From assembly GCA_019748195.1 (NCBI GenBank), contig JAIEPW010000065.1, positions 30,532 through 94,531 of the forward strand: a stretch of 64,000 nt of DNA. The letters are read 5' to 3'. Of the stretch, positions 11,464 through 22,406 are shown in pieces. The position numbers and the translations under genes are program-made. This DNA comes from Bryobacteraceae bacterium (lineage in GTDB: Bacteria; Acidobacteriota; Terriglobia; Bryobacterales; Bryobacteraceae). Each line of letters opens with the position of its first letter. Position 1 is the stretch's first letter. The notes beneath the pieces are model-generated. The model did not search any database, was not told where the DNA came from, and saw nothing but the letters and a program-made list of their open reading frames with translations.

Positions 11464-13773
11464 ATGCTTAGCGCCATCCAGACCGCTTGCAGAACACTGG
11501 CCCGCAGTCCGGGATTCAGCCTGACCATCGTCGCCACCTTGGGACTGGGCGTGGCCGCCAACCTCATCGTGCTGGCGTTGTCGTCCGCCTATCTGTTGAA
11601 GCCGCTGCCCTATCCGGAATCGGACCGCCTGTATCAGATCCGCTACACAGCCGAAGGACAGCCCTTCCTCCGCGGCCTGGAGAAGCTCGACTGGAGCGGA
11701 ATGTCGGACCTGTACGAGCACGCCATCACCTGGGATCTGGACATGTTCTATGTCACCAGCAACGGCAGTACCGAGGGTAAGCAGGGGGCCTGGGTGACCC
11801 AGGGCTTCCTGGACGCGCTAGGCGTTTCCGTTCAGCTCGGGCGATCGCTGGGTGCGGAGGACTTCCGCAGGGGAGCGCCGCAGGCGGTGCTGATCAGCGA
11901 GACTTACTGGCGATCCCGCTTCGCGGGCGATCCCAATGTCATTGGCCGCTCCTTCGATGCTTACTCCAGCGACCGCCCCGATGAGGCGGAGAAGTACACG
12001 ATCGCGGGCGTGGTGCGGGCCGACTTCTGGCACCTGAATCCCTATACGGACGTGTTCGCGCCCTTGCGAACGCCCAACGTGCCCTATATGGCGCGGCTGC
12101 GCCCCGGCGTCTCGCCCGAAGCCGCCGCGCGGCGCATCGAGCAGATCATCGGGGTCAAGGGCGCCAGCCTGGTCCAGGTGCAGGCTGCCTACGTCGAGCA
12201 GTTGAAGCCGGTGCTGACCACGGTGGCCATCGCCACCGGGCTGCTGCTATTGATCGCCTGCGCGAATGCCTCCTTCCTGTTGCTGGTTCGCTGGCGAGGA
12301 CGGATGAAGGAAATCGCGGTGCGCGAGGCCCTGGGAGCGACCTCGGGCGCCATTCTGCGGATGCTGCTGGCGGAGGGAATCGCTCTCAGCACGGCGGCCA
12401 CGGCCTTGGGCCTTGGCCTGAGCTGGCTGTTTCTGGGCGCCATCGCCCCTTTCGCGGAGCAATACCTGGGGCGCCGCGTCCCCGGCGGCCTCGGACGCGC
12501 CCAGCTTGATCCCGGCGCGGTTGGAATCACCCTGCTGTTTGCGTTCGCCGCCGCCGTTCTCTTCGCCACCGGCCCGTACCTGGTGGCGCGCCATGCCACC
12601 TTGGCCGGCGCCATCCAGGCGGGCGGCCGGGGCGGCCGCCGCGCGATGTTCGGCTGGATCGCCATCGAAGTTGCCGCCTCCGTGGCGCTGTTGACCGCCG
12701 GAACCATGATGCTGCGCAGCGTCGCGGGCATTCTCAGCGTCCCCATGGGCTTCGAAGCCGGCCCGATCGTGACGTACCGCCTGACTCTGCGCCAGGCATC
12801 CTATCCCGATCCAGCGGCGAAAAACGCACTCTATGCGCGGGCGATGGAAAGCCTCCGGGCCAAGGGGTTGGAATCGGTGGCGATGTCCAACTTCTGGCCG
12901 CTGCAGCAGCCGCAGGAGATTCCGGTGGCGTCGGAGAACGCGGAGCAGGCCGCGGCGGCGATCGCCGTCTCGCCCGGATACTTCAACACGTTGGCGATCC
13001 CTCTACGCGAGGGGCGCGAATTCAACGCCGGCGACCGGCCCGGCACGCCGCCGGTGGTAGTCGTCTCCCAGACCCTCGCCCGCTCTCTCTGGCCGGACGG
13101 CGGCGCCGTCAGCGGACGCCGCATCCGCATCCAGGACCAGTGGTACAACGTGGCCGGGGTCGCCGGCGATGTGCGGCAAACACCTGCCGATGTGAAGCTG
13201 GCTGACGTGTATCTGTGCCTCACACAGAACCCTTCGCGATTCGCCACTTTCTTTTTCCGGATGCAGAACAGCGCCCGTATGGAGGCAATGCTGCGGGAAA
13301 CGTTCACGGCGCTCGATCCGGGCATCGCGCTCAGCGACATGCAGGCCTTGGGCGAAATGGTGGACCGGCAGACGTTGCGCCCGCGCTTCCTGGCCTCTGT
13401 GTTAAGTGGATTCGCCGGCTTCTCGGCGGTTCTGGCGATGCTCGGCCTGGCGGGCGTGATCGCTTACACCGTGCGGCAGCGGGAGCATGAAGTGGCGGTC
13501 CGGATCGCCGTGGGAGCGTCCGGGGGCGATGTCACCCGGCTGTTCTTGACGCAGGGAGCGCGCGTCCTCGCCCTGGGCGTCGCAGCCGGCGCGGCCGGCG
13601 CGCTGTTGATCGGCCGCGCCATGCAAAGCCAGCTCTTCGCCGTGCAAGCCTTCGACGCAACCTCCCTGGCCGCCGCCTGCGCCTTGTTCGCCGGGGCGGG
13701 CTTGTTCGCCATCTGGTGGCCGGCGCGCCTGGCCTCGCGCACCGATCCAATCGCGGCGTTGCGCAAGGATTAG
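11464..13773 (+). CDS. ADOP/MacB-FtsX type ABC transporter permease (769 aa)
   Basis: MacB_PCD and two FtsX domains; ends ARLASRTDPIAALRKD. Confidence 0.92.
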   Translation: MLSAIQTACRTLARSPGFSLTIVATLGLGVAANLIVLALSSAYLLKPLPYPESDRLYQIRYTAEGQPFLRGLEKLDWSGMSDLYEHAITWDLDMFYVTSNGSTEGKQGAWVTQGFLDALGVSVQLGRSLGAEDFRRGAPQAVLISETYWRSRFAGDPNVIGRSFDAYSSDRPDEAEKYTIAGVVRADFWHLNPYTDVFAPLRTPNVPYMARLRPGVSPEAAARRIEQIIGVKGASLVQVQAAYVEQLKPVLTTVAIATGLLLLIACANASFLLLVRWRGRMKEIAVREALGATSGAILRMLLAEGIALSTAATALGLGLSWLFLGAIAPFAEQYLGRRVPGGLGRAQLDPGAVGITLLFAFAAAVLFATGPYLVARHATLAGAIQAGGRGGRRAMFGWIAIEVAASVALLTAGTMMLRSVAGILSVPMGFEAGPIVTYRLTLRQASYPDPAAKNALYARAMESLRAKGLESVAMSNFWPLQQPQEIPVASENAEQAAAAIAVSPGYFNTLAIPLREGREFNAGDRPGTPPVVVVSQTLARSLWPDGGAVSGRRIRIQDQWYNVAGVAGDVRQTPADVKLADVYLCLTQNPSRFATFFFRMQNSARMEAMLRETFTALDPGIALSDMQALGEMVDRQTLRPRFLASVLSGFAGFSAVLAMLGLAGVIAYTVRQREHEVAVRIAVGASGGDVTRLFLTQGARVLALGVAAGAAGALLIGRAMQSQLFAVQAFDATSLAAACALFAGAGLFAIWWPARLASRTDPIAALRKD

Positions 13774-14057
13774 CTCAGCCACTCCACCGACGTCCCGGAC
13801 AACATGCCGCCCAGAAAATGGGCGGCTTCGCGTTCCGCGCTTTGCAACAACTGCTCAGCGAAGGCTTTGTCCTTGGACACCGCTGCCACAGCGATCACGC
13901 TGCGCTGCCACGTGTCGTGGCCGTCAATCTCCGCCACGCTGACGTTGAACCGGACCCGAAGGCGGTCCTTCAACCCCTTGACCACGCTACGTTTATCCTT
14001 CAGCGAGTGGGCGTCTTCCACGTGTATCTCCAAAATGAGAACGCCGACGGCTGGCAT
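13770..14057 (-). CDS. DUF503 (YlxP-like) protein
   Basis: MPAVGVLILEIHVEDAHSLKDKRSVVKGLKDRLRVRFNVSVAEIDGHDTWQRSVIAVAAVS; classic DUF503 pattern. Confidence 0.9.
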   Translation of the reverse strand: MPAVGVLILEIHVEDAHSLKDKRSVVKGLKDRLRVRFNVSVAEIDGHDTWQRSVIAVAAVSKDKAFAEQLLQSAEREAAHFLGGMLSGTSVEWLS

Positions 14058-14201
14058 GTACGGTCTGATTCTAGCGTGGCCGCGGGCCAATGTGCGTCAA
14101 CGCACCCGTGCGCCGAAAGCGGGGCTTGTATCGACCTCGCACTCGGGTTAGGGTTGGTCTAGCCCGCTCCAAACGGGCTCCACGATATCGGAGGAACGAC
14201 C

Positions 14202-14783
14202 TTGAAACGCACTCTGGGAATCGCGCTCTTGCTCTGCTCAAGCGTGGTTGCGGGAAACGCCGCCACCATTCTTTGGGCTGGTACCTTGACCGGAAGCCAG
14301 GAGATCCCACCCGCGAACACGCCGGCGACCGGGTTCGGCGAAGTCCGCTACGACACGGACACCAACATTCTTTCGGTGATCATGAACTGGACCGGGCTGA
14401 CGTCGACGGCCACGATGTCGCATATTCATTGCTGCGTGGCCACCCCGCCGGGCAACACCGGCATCGCCATCGATCTGTGGCTGGCCGACAGCCCGCGTCC
14501 GGCCGCCGGAACCTATACGAACTCCTGGGATCTGGATCTGGTGAACCCGTTCCGCGCCTCCTTCGTCGCCGCGAACGGCGGAACCGTAGCCAGCGCGTTC
14601 CAGGCGCTGCGCGCGGCGATGGACGCAAATCAGGGAAGGTCTTACTTCAACATCCACACCACCAATTTCCCCGGCGGAGAGATACGGGGTGACATCGCAC
14701 CGGTGCCCGAGCCCTCCACCATCGCGCTGGCCGCGGCCGGACTCGCCGCGCTGGTCGCGCGGCGCCGCCTGGCTTCCCGGTAG
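14202..14783 (+). CDS. CHRD-domain protein with PEP-CTERM sorting signal
   Basis: GTLTGSQEIPP...SHIHCC...IHTTNFPGGEIRG (CHRD) and C-terminal VPEPSTIALAAAGLAALVARRRLASR. Confidence 0.88.
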   Translation: MKRTLGIALLLCSSVVAGNAATILWAGTLTGSQEIPPANTPATGFGEVRYDTDTNILSVIMNWTGLTSTATMSHIHCCVATPPGNTGIAIDLWLADSPRPAAGTYTNSWDLDLVNPFRASFVAANGGTVASAFQALRAAMDANQGRSYFNIHTTNFPGGEIRGDIAPVPEPSTIALAAAGLAALVARRRLASR

Positions 14784-14846
14784 AATTTCCACCCCGGCTC
14801 GGAACCATCGCCGGTTTCTCTCGTATCAGCATCAGGGAAATCGGCG

Positions 14847-17279
14847 ATGAACATCTTACGGGACCTGCGATACGCGGCGCGGCTGCTCTGGAATTCGAAG
14901 GGATACGCCTTCTTCGCGATCGCCATTCTGGGGCTTTGCCTCGGCGCCAACACGGCGATCCTATCGATCGGCAGCGCCATGTTTCTCCGTCCGCTCCCCT
15001 ACCCGGAGCCGGAACGCCTGCTGCAGGTGGTCACCAATTTCCGCGCCGGCGGCGCCGCCGGGCAGCGGGAGTCGCAGGACGGCAGCGCTTGGGAAGCGAT
15101 CCGCGACAGCGCCACCGCCCTGGACGCCGCCGTGTTCTCCGATTGGACCACCGGCGTAAATTTCAGCGCCGGTAAGACGCCGGGATACGTGCAACAGCAG
15201 CGGGTGTCGGCGGGATTCTTTCGCGTGCTGGGAGTGGCCCCCGCGCTCGGCCGCGAGTTCGACCCCACCGAAGATCGGGAGGGCGGCCCGCGCGCGGTGA
15301 TTCTCAGCCATGGCCTGTGGAAGTCCACGCTGGGCGGCGATTCCGGCGTGGTCGGCCGTGCCGTACTGCTGCGCGGCGAGCCATACACCGTGGTCGGCGT
15401 GATGCCCGCGGGGTTCCGCTCCAGCGCGCCCGCCGACCTCTGGACTCCCCTAAAACCCAACACAAAAGGCGAAGGCAGCGGCTCCAACTACGCCATCGTG
15501 AGCCGGTTAAAACCGGGCGCGACGCTCGCGCAAGCCGAAGGGCAGTTGGCCGGCATCACCGCGGATCTGGTGCGCGCCCGTGCCCTGTCCTCAAACTCAG
15601 AAGCCCGCCTGGGGCTGATCCCGCTACGCCAGGGCATGACTTCGGAAATGCGCAAGCCGGTGACACTGCTGTGGGCCGCGGTGGGCGTCCTGCTTCTGTT
15701 GGGATGCGTGAACGTCAGCGGCATGGTGCTGGAGCGGACCTCGCGCCGCACCGGTGAGATCGCCACGCGGCTGGCCCTGGGCGCCAGCCCGGCGGCGATT
15801 GTCCGGCAGTTGCTGGCGGAAAGCATACTGCTCGCCCTATTGGGCTGCGTGGCGGCTATCGCGATCGGCGCCGCGGCCTTGCGTGGCTTGAAAGCCCTGG
15901 CAGGCGACCTATTCCCGTTTGTGGAAACCGCCACCCTGGATGTAACGACGCTGGCGGGTGCGGCCTTGCTGGCGACGCTTGCCGCCGCGGCGTTCGGAAC
16001 CTTCCCGGCGCTGCAGGCGCGCCGCTCCGAACTGCGTCCGGCTCATGGCGGACGTAGCATCGCCGGACCGCGGCGCTTCGTCTCAATGGGTGCGATGCTG
16101 GGCGTCCAGGCGGCGCTCACCGTCACCCTCCTGGCCGGCGCGGGTCTCCTCATCCGTTCCTTCCATCACCTGTGGACGCTGGACCCCGGCTTCGACCCGC
16201 GCAACGTGCTCACCGCGCGGTTCTCATTGCAGGATGCCCGGTACGCCGACGCCGGGGACGTGCGCAAGCTGGTGGACCGCACTCTCGCCAACCTGTCCAA
16301 TTCCCCCGGCGTCGAAGCCGCCGCCGTCACCCTGAGCCTCCCCTTCGAACGCGGCCTGAACATGCCGCTGCGGCAGTTGAAGGACACCGAAACCGGGCGG
16401 CCGGGACTCACCAACCTCACCTACGCCTCACCCGGCCTGCTCGATGCGCTGCGCATCCCGCTGCGCGCCGGCCGCTGGATCTCCGATGCCGATCGTCCGG
16501 ACACCGCGCCCGTGGCCGTGATCAACGAAGCCTTCCGCAAGGCGTATTTGAGGGACACAGAGCCCGTTGGACAAATGGTTCATCTGGGCCGCGACCTCCG
16601 TGCGCAGGTGATCGGCGTCATCGGCGATGTCCAGCAGCGGCCCGGCTGGGGGAACGTAGGCCCGCTCGCGCCCGTCCCGTCGCTGTACATCCCGGTTACC
16701 CAGGCGCCGGCCGACTTTCTGAATCTGGTGCACACCTGGTTTTCGCCCAACTGGGTGATTCGCGGATCCATGCCGCAAGCGATGATGGCGCAGACGATTC
16801 GCGCCGCCATGGAACAGGTGGATCCACTGCTGCCGGTGGCGAAGTTCCGCCGGTTGGACGAGATCAAGGCGGGGACGCTGCAACTCGAACAACTGCTCAG
16901 CGTTCTGCTGGGCGCGCTGGCAACGCTCGCGGCGTTGCTGACGGCTCTCGGCATCTACGGCATGACTTCCAACCTGGTCACCTCCCGCAAGCGCGAGCTT
17001 GGGGTCCGTCTGGCGCTGGGCGCGAGCACCGGAGAAGCCGTGGGCGCGGCGGTCCGCCCGGCGATCGCATGGGTGGCGGCCGGCGCGGCCATCGGCATCC
17101 TCGCGGCAGTGGCGATGAGCCAACTGATTGAGTCTTTCCTGTGGGGTGTCCGTCCCGCCGATCCGCTGACATTGGGCGCGGTTTCGCTGGGAGTGGCGCT
17201 GCTGACCGTGCTCGGAACCACGGCCCCGGCATTGCGCGTGGCCCGGCTGAATCCGGCGGACACGATCCGGGCGGAGTAA
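14847..17279 (+). CDS. ADOP/MacB-FtsX type ABC transporter permease (810 aa)
   Basis: MNILRDLRYAARLLWNSKGYAFFAIAILGLCLGANTAIL...; ends VARLNPADTIRAE. Confidence 0.92.
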   Translation: MNILRDLRYAARLLWNSKGYAFFAIAILGLCLGANTAILSIGSAMFLRPLPYPEPERLLQVVTNFRAGGAAGQRESQDGSAWEAIRDSATALDAAVFSDWTTGVNFSAGKTPGYVQQQRVSAGFFRVLGVAPALGREFDPTEDREGGPRAVILSHGLWKSTLGGDSGVVGRAVLLRGEPYTVVGVMPAGFRSSAPADLWTPLKPNTKGEGSGSNYAIVSRLKPGATLAQAEGQLAGITADLVRARALSSNSEARLGLIPLRQGMTSEMRKPVTLLWAAVGVLLLLGCVNVSGMVLERTSRRTGEIATRLALGASPAAIVRQLLAESILLALLGCVAAIAIGAAALRGLKALAGDLFPFVETATLDVTTLAGAALLATLAAAAFGTFPALQARRSELRPAHGGRSIAGPRRFVSMGAMLGVQAALTVTLLAGAGLLIRSFHHLWTLDPGFDPRNVLTARFSLQDARYADAGDVRKLVDRTLANLSNSPGVEAAAVTLSLPFERGLNMPLRQLKDTETGRPGLTNLTYASPGLLDALRIPLRAGRWISDADRPDTAPVAVINEAFRKAYLRDTEPVGQMVHLGRDLRAQVIGVIGDVQQRPGWGNVGPLAPVPSLYIPVTQAPADFLNLVHTWFSPNWVIRGSMPQAMMAQTIRAAMEQVDPLLPVAKFRRLDEIKAGTLQLEQLLSVLLGALATLAALLTALGIYGMTSNLVTSRKRELGVRLALGASTGEAVGAAVRPAIAWVAAGAAIGILAAVAMSQLIESFLWGVRPADPLTLGAVSLGVALLTVLGTTAPALRVARLNPADTIRAE

Positions 17280-17296
17280 TCGCGGACTGTCGGAAT

Positions 17297-17322
17297 AAGG
17301 AGCGGCCCTCCGGCCGCTCCTT
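17297..17322. terminator. Hairpin between convergent genes, candidate bidirectional terminator
   Basis: AAGGAGCGGCC-CTCC-GGCCGCTCCTT, perfect 11-bp stem between two convergent stop codons; U-tract weak on both sides. Confidence 0.55.
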
Positions 17323-17330
17323 TGCGGAGT

Positions 17331-20315
17331 TTAGACGAATGCTTCCTGCGCCACCTTCTCGGTGACGAAGCATTCGAAGATATCGCCCGGCTTCACGTCG
17401 CTGTAGTTGGCGATGGTGATGCCGCACTCGAAGCCGGATTTCACTTCGCTGGCGTCGTTCTTAAACCGCTTCAGCGACTCGACGCGGCCGGTATGCACCA
17501 CCACGTTGTCGCGCAGCACGCGGACTTCACTGTCGCGGGTGATCACGCCATCCAGCACCATGCAGCCGGCCACGTTACCCACCTTGGTGATGCGGAACGT
17601 CTCCCGCACTTCCGCGCGGCCCTTGTAGGTTTCCTTGAAGACGGGCTCCAGCAGGCCGGTCATGGCCTTCTTGATCTCGTCGGTCAGGTTGTAAATGATG
17701 GTGTGCAGGCGGACATCCACCTTCTCCTGCTCCGCCAGCGCCGCCGCGTTCCGTTCCGGACGCACGTTGAAGCCGATGATGATCGCCTCCGACGCCGAAG
17801 CCAGCAGGATGTCCGTTTCCGTGATCGCGCCCACGCCGGAGTGGATCACGCGGATCTTCACCTTTTCGTTCGACAGCTTCTGCAGCGTGTCGGACAGCAC
17901 TTCCGCGGTGCCGCCCACATCGGTCTTGACGATGATGTTCAGCTCCTTTTGCTCGCCCTCCCGCAGTTGCGAATGGAGCTGATCGAGCGTGATGCGCGTC
18001 TTGGCCATCGCCACTTCACGCGCCTTGGTCTCGCGGTACATCACGATCTGCTTGGCCTTGGCGGTATCCGTCACCACCTGGAACGTGTCGCCGACTTCGG
18101 GCAGAGCTTCGAGTCCGAGCACTTCGACAGGCGTGGACGGCTCGGCTTCCTTCACCGGCTCGCCCCAGTCGTTGAACATCGCGCGGACCTTGCCGAATAC
18201 GGTTCCGCAGATGAAGTAATCCCCCACCCGCATGGTTCCGTTCTGAACCAGCACGGTCGCCACCGGTCCGCGGCCCTTGTCTAGCTTGGCTTCAAGCACG
18301 TTGCCCATGCCGGGACGCGCGGGATTGGCCTTCAGATCCTGGATGTCCGCCACCAGCAGAATCATTTCCAGCAGCAGGTCCAGGTTGGTTCGGGCCTTGG
18401 CTGACACGGGAACCATCACCGTTTCGCCGCCCCAATCCTCGGACAACAATCCGCGATCGGCGAGCTGCTGCTTGATGCGCTCCGGCATGGCGTCCGGCTT
18501 GTCGATCTTGTTGATGGCGACGATGATCGGCACCTTCGCCGCCCGGGCATGGTCGATCGCTTCCAGCGTTTGCGGCATCACGCCGTCGTCCGCCGCTACC
18601 ACCAGGATGACGATGTCGGTGACCTTCGCGCCGCGGGCGCGCATCCGGGTGAACGCTTCGTGGCCGGGGGTGTCGATAAAGACGATCTTGCGGTCGTTCT
18701 TCACCACGTGGTACGCGCCGATGTGCTGGGTAATGCCGCCGGCTTCCTTGGCCGCGACATTCGCCGAGCGGATGGCGTCCAGCAGCGAGGTTTTTCCGTG
18801 GTCGACGTGGCCCATGATGGTGACCACCGGCGCGCGCCGCACCCGGTCCACTTCCACTTCCGTCTGCTGAATCTCGTGCGTGGATTCTTCCTCGTAGCTG
18901 ATCTTGTTGGTGGATGCGCCGAACGCGCGCGACATCTCCTCGGCCAGCTTTACGTCCAGGCTCTGGTTGATGGTGGCGAAAATCTTCTTCTCCACCAGTT
19001 TCTTGATCACCAGGTTGGCCTTCACGCCCAGTTTATCGGCCAGTTCCTTGACGGTGATGCCTTCGGAAATCGTGATTTCGCGGTCAATGGGCGGCGGCGC
19101 CGCCGGCTCATTGCGGCGGCGCTCCGGCCGCAGCATCCGCTCTTCTTCTTCACGCCGGCGTCCCGCATCCCGCGCCCCCGGCTTGGTCTGCAGCCGGCGC
19201 TGCTGTTCGGTCGGCATCGGCGCGGGCATTTCCGGCCGCAGTCCGCCGCCCGAGGTGGGATGCATGGTGCGCGGCCGCTGTGGGCGGCCGCCCGGACCAG
19301 GCGCGCCGGGAGTCCCGGGACGCAATGGCTGGCCGGGACGCACCGGACCCGTGTAAATCGGCTGACCCGGCCGCGGAGTACTGGTGGGCCGGCCCGGCAT
19401 CGGCGGCCGTAAAGCCTGCGGCGCGCCCGGTCCGGTCTTGTTCAATCTCGCCACCATGTCGGGACGCGGCGGCACTACCGGACGAGCCGCTGGTTGTCCC
19501 GCCAAGCCAGGCGGCCGCTGCTGCGGCGGCGGTTGCGGAGCGCCGGGCTGCGCGGCGGGCGCGGCCTGCGGGGCGGAAGGAGCCGGCCTGGCCGGAGCTT
19601 GCCGGGGAGGAGTCGGGATGCTGGGCACTTGCCTCGGCATCGCCGGACCGGGCGCCGCCGGACGGGGCATTTCCCCGGCGTCCGCCGGCAGAGGTTGCCG
19701 CGGTCCCGATAAGATCTGGCCCGGACGGGTTGCCGGAGCCGAAGGCACCGGCCGCGCCGGAATTCCCTGAGGCCGGGGCGCGACCGGCGGACGCAGGCCC
19801 GCTGCTTCGGGCCTTGGCTGCGGCTCCCGCGGGGCGACCGGCATGGATGGAAGCTCCCGTGGCGGAGCGTGCTCGCGAACCGGCGGCGCGGCATGCGTTC
19901 CAGAGGCCAGCGGAGGACGAAGCGGCGCGGCCGGGCGGACCGGCGGAGTATCCACGGATGCCTCCGGCGCAGCCTGCCGGGCAGCCGGCGCGGGCTCGGG
20001 CGTTTCCGCCGCAGCCGTCTCCACCGCGCGCGGCGCTTCCGCAACCGCGAGCGTCTGCTCCACTTCCGGTTCCGCTACCGCTGTGTGCGTGTCCGGACCG
20101 CTTCCGTTGGAGGCGCTGTCGTGATCGTAGCCGTGCTGTTCCCGCTCATGAGGCGCACCACTCACGTGACGCCGGATCATGTCGGCGACATCGTCGTCTA
20201 GTGAACTCGAATGCGTTTTCTTGTCGCTGATGCCGAGCTCTGGCAGAAGCTCGAGAATGCGGTTCGGCTTGACTTCCAGCTCCCGCGCCAGCTCGTTGAT
20301 CCGGATTTTACTCAT
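17331..20315 (-). CDS. infB: Translation initiation factor IF-2
   Basis: [45 protein letters not shown]; long Pro/Ala/Arg-rich N-terminal region. Confidence 0.97.
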   Translation of the reverse strand: MSKIRINELARELEVKPNRILELLPELGISDKKTHSSSLDDDVADMIRRHVSGAPHEREQHGYDHDSASNGSGPDTHTAVAEPEVEQTLAVAEAPRAVETAAAETPEPAPAARQAAPEASVDTPPVRPAAPLRPPLASGTHAAPPVREHAPPRELPSMPVAPREPQPRPEAAGLRPPVAPRPQGIPARPVPSAPATRPGQILSGPRQPLPADAGEMPRPAAPGPAMPRQVPSIPTPPRQAPARPAPSAPQAAPAAQPGAPQPPPQQRPPGLAGQPAARPVVPPRPDMVARLNKTGPGAPQALRPPMPGRPTSTPRPGQPIYTGPVRPGQPLRPGTPGAPGPGGRPQRPRTMHPTSGGGLRPEMPAPMPTEQQRRLQTKPGARDAGRRREEEERMLRPERRRNEPAAPPPIDREITISEGITVKELADKLGVKANLVIKKLVEKKIFATINQSLDVKLAEEMSRAFGASTNKISYEEESTHEIQQTEVEVDRVRRAPVVTIMGHVDHGKTSLLDAIRSANVAAKEAGGITQHIGAYHVVKNDRKIVFIDTPGHEAFTRMRARGAKVTDIVILVVAADDGVMPQTLEAIDHARAAKVPIIVAINKIDKPDAMPERIKQQLADRGLLSEDWGGETVMVPVSAKARTNLDLLLEMILLVADIQDLKANPARPGMGNVLEAKLDKGRGPVATVLVQNGTMRVGDYFICGTVFGKVRAMFNDWGEPVKEAEPSTPVEVLGLEALPEVGDTFQVVTDTAKAKQIVMYRETKAREVAMAKTRITLDQLHSQLREGEQKELNIIVKTDVGGTAEVLSDTLQKLSNEKVKIRVIHSGVGAITETDILLASASEAIIIGFNVRPERNAAALAEQEKVDVRLHTIIYNLTDEIKKAMTGLLEPVFKETYKGRAEVRETFRITKVGNVAGCMVLDGVITRDSEVRVLRDNVVVHTGRVESLKRFKNDASEVKSGFECGITIANYSDVKPGDIFECFVTEKVAQEAFV

Positions 20316-20436
20316 ACTAAACGACTACTTCTCGAAAGCGCTCCCTCCTTTGGTTCGCCTCGATTGCTGCTCCCAACTACGCGTAACTCAATGGCGATGC
20401 GAGCCCCAAGCCCCACACTCCGCGCTCCCTATCCTA

Positions 20437-21879
20437 TCAAATCCCGGTTGGGGACTCTCTTGGTTGCTCCAGATCCGCTTCCGGCGGCGCCGCATCGCTG
20501 GCCGGCTCATCCGCTCCGGCGATCTCGGGATCGGCAGGAGGTTCCGATGCTTCGAGTTCCGGTTCGGCAGGCGCTTCCACCGCCGCGGCCACCGGCGGCG
20601 AATCCACTGATCCCTCAAACTGTCCGTAATAGCCGACTACCGCCGACTGAATCCGCTCCACCATCTTGGGGCCGATGCCCGGAATCGCTTCCAGGTCTTC
20701 CGGCGTCATGTAGCCCAGCTTTTCCACGGTCGCGATTCCCGCTTCCGACAACTTCTCCAGAATTTCCTCGGTCAGGCCGTATTCGAGCAAAGCCGACACC
20801 GGAGCGCCCGGCACCACCAGCGCCGCCATCTGCGACTCCACTTCCTGGCGCTTCTCTTCCTCGCTCTTGATGTCGATCTTCCAACCCAACAGCTTGGCCG
20901 CGAGCCTCACGTTTTGGCCCTTTTTCCCGATCGCCAGCGAAAGCTGGCTGTCGTCCACGATCACTTCCATGTGGCGTTCGAGCGGATCGAGAACGGTTAC
21001 GCGCGAGATCTTCGCCGGACTCAGCGCGTGCGTGGCGAAAGACACCGGGTCGTCGGAAAACTCGATGATGTCGATCTTTTCGCCCCGCAACTCGCGGATG
21101 ATCGACTGCACGCGCATGCCCTTCATGCCCACGCAGGCGCCGACGCTGTCCACATCACGGTCACGGCTCCACACCGCGATCTTCGTCCGCTCCCCTGCCT
21201 CGCGCGCGCAGGCCTTGATCACCACCGTGTTGTCGTATATCTCCGGCACTTCCTGCTCGAACAGGCGCATCACCAGCTCCGGCGCCGCCCGCGAGACGAT
21301 GACGCCCGCGTTCTTGCCGGTCTTCTCCACGCTGCGGATCACGCAGCGCACGCGGTCGCCGACGGAAAAATTCTCGGTGCGCGACTGCTCCTTCTTGGGC
21401 AGCCTCGCTTCCGTCTTGCCCAGATCCATCACCAGGTCCGGACCCTCGATGCGCTTCACCACGCAGTTCACCAGCTCGCCCACGCGGCCCGAGTACTCCG
21501 AATGCACGTTCTCGCGCTCCGCCTCGCGCACTTTCTGCAGAATCACCTGCTTGGCCGTCTGCGCGGAAATGCGGCCCAGGCCCTCGGTGGGCTTCGGGAA
21601 GCGGATTTCGGTATCCAACTGCGCGTCCGGAACCACGGCGCGCGCTTCCTCGAGCGACATCTCCTTGAGCGGATCCGTTACCTGCTCCACTACCCGCCGC
21701 ACTCCGAAAATCTGAATCGCGCCGGTCTTAGGGTCCAACTCCGCGATCAGATCCTCGGCGGTGCGGAAGTGCTTGCGCGCAGCCACCAGCATCGCGTCCT
21801 TCACCGCGTCCAGGACGACCTGCGAATCGATTCCCTTCTCCTTGCTGAGAATCTCGATGGATTGAATCAGCGTTCCCAA
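20437..21879 (-). CDS. nusA: Transcription termination/antitermination factor NusA
   Basis: S1, KH domains (GACVGMKGMRVQSIIRELRGEKIDII; LAIGKKGQNVRLAAKLLGWKIDI) and C-terminal HhH region. Confidence 0.96.
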   Translation of the reverse strand: MGTLIQSIEILSKEKGIDSQVVLDAVKDAMLVAARKHFRTAEDLIAELDPKTGAIQIFGVRRVVEQVTDPLKEMSLEEARAVVPDAQLDTEIRFPKPTEGLGRISAQTAKQVILQKVREAERENVHSEYSGRVGELVNCVVKRIEGPDLVMDLGKTEARLPKKEQSRTENFSVGDRVRCVIRSVEKTGKNAGVIVSRAAPELVMRLFEQEVPEIYDNTVVIKACAREAGERTKIAVWSRDRDVDSVGACVGMKGMRVQSIIRELRGEKIDIIEFSDDPVSFATHALSPAKISRVTVLDPLERHMEVIVDDSQLSLAIGKKGQNVRLAAKLLGWKIDIKSEEEKRQEVESQMAALVVPGAPVSALLEYGLTEEILEKLSEAGIATVEKLGYMTPEDLEAIPGIGPKMVERIQSAVVGYYGQFEGSVDSPPVAAAVEAPAEPELEASEPPADPEIAGADEPASDAAPPEADLEQPRESPTGI

Positions 21880-21913
21880 AGTCTGTACCTCTTCGTCGGA
21901 TGAATTCCGGAAC

Positions 21914-22390
21914 TTACCAGTCGAACTTCAGATTGGCCCTGCGGACCTGATCGAGGGGGACATGAACCACCCGCCCGTCTTGCGGCTCGATCGCGATCAC
22001 GCCGTCCTGAATGCCCCGGAGAACCCCTTCCCAGTGTTTCTGGTTCTCCACCGGCTCCTTCAGCACCACTTTGGCCTTCTGCCCGGCGAACCGCTCGAAG
22101 TCGCTGGGGCGGCTGAGCTTCCGTTCCACACCAGGGGAACTTACCTCCAGCGTGTAGCTCCCTCCTGGAATGACGTCCTCGACGTCCAGAACGGTGCCGA
22201 TCTGTTGCGACATCAACTCGCAGTCGCCGTGGGTCACCCCGCCCGGCTTGTCGATATAAATGCGCAGAAGACGGCTGTTGCCCCCGCCGAGCAGCTCCAG
22301 TTCGACCACTTCGAGCCCCTCGCGCGCGGCCGAACGATCAGCGATCTCTTGTATTTTGTTCAAGATCGTGCTCTTGTCCGTTCCCGGCAT
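21914..22390 (-). CDS. rimP: Ribosome maturation factor RimP
   Basis: GLEVVELELLGGGNSRLLRIYIDKPGGVTHGDCELMSQQIGTVLDVEDVIPGGSYTLEVSSPGVERKL; start placed at internal Met because the track start (22450) lies inside a TATAAT-like box. Confidence 0.9.
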   Translation of the reverse strand: MPGTDKSTILNKIQEIADRSAAREGLEVVELELLGGGNSRLLRIYIDKPGGVTHGDCELMSQQIGTVLDVEDVIPGGSYTLEVSSPGVERKLSRPSDFERFAGQKAKVVLKEPVENQKHWEGVLRGIQDGVIAIEPQDGRVVHVPLDQVRRANLKFDW

Positions 22391-22406
22391 CTCGCTGCCC
22401 CAGAAT

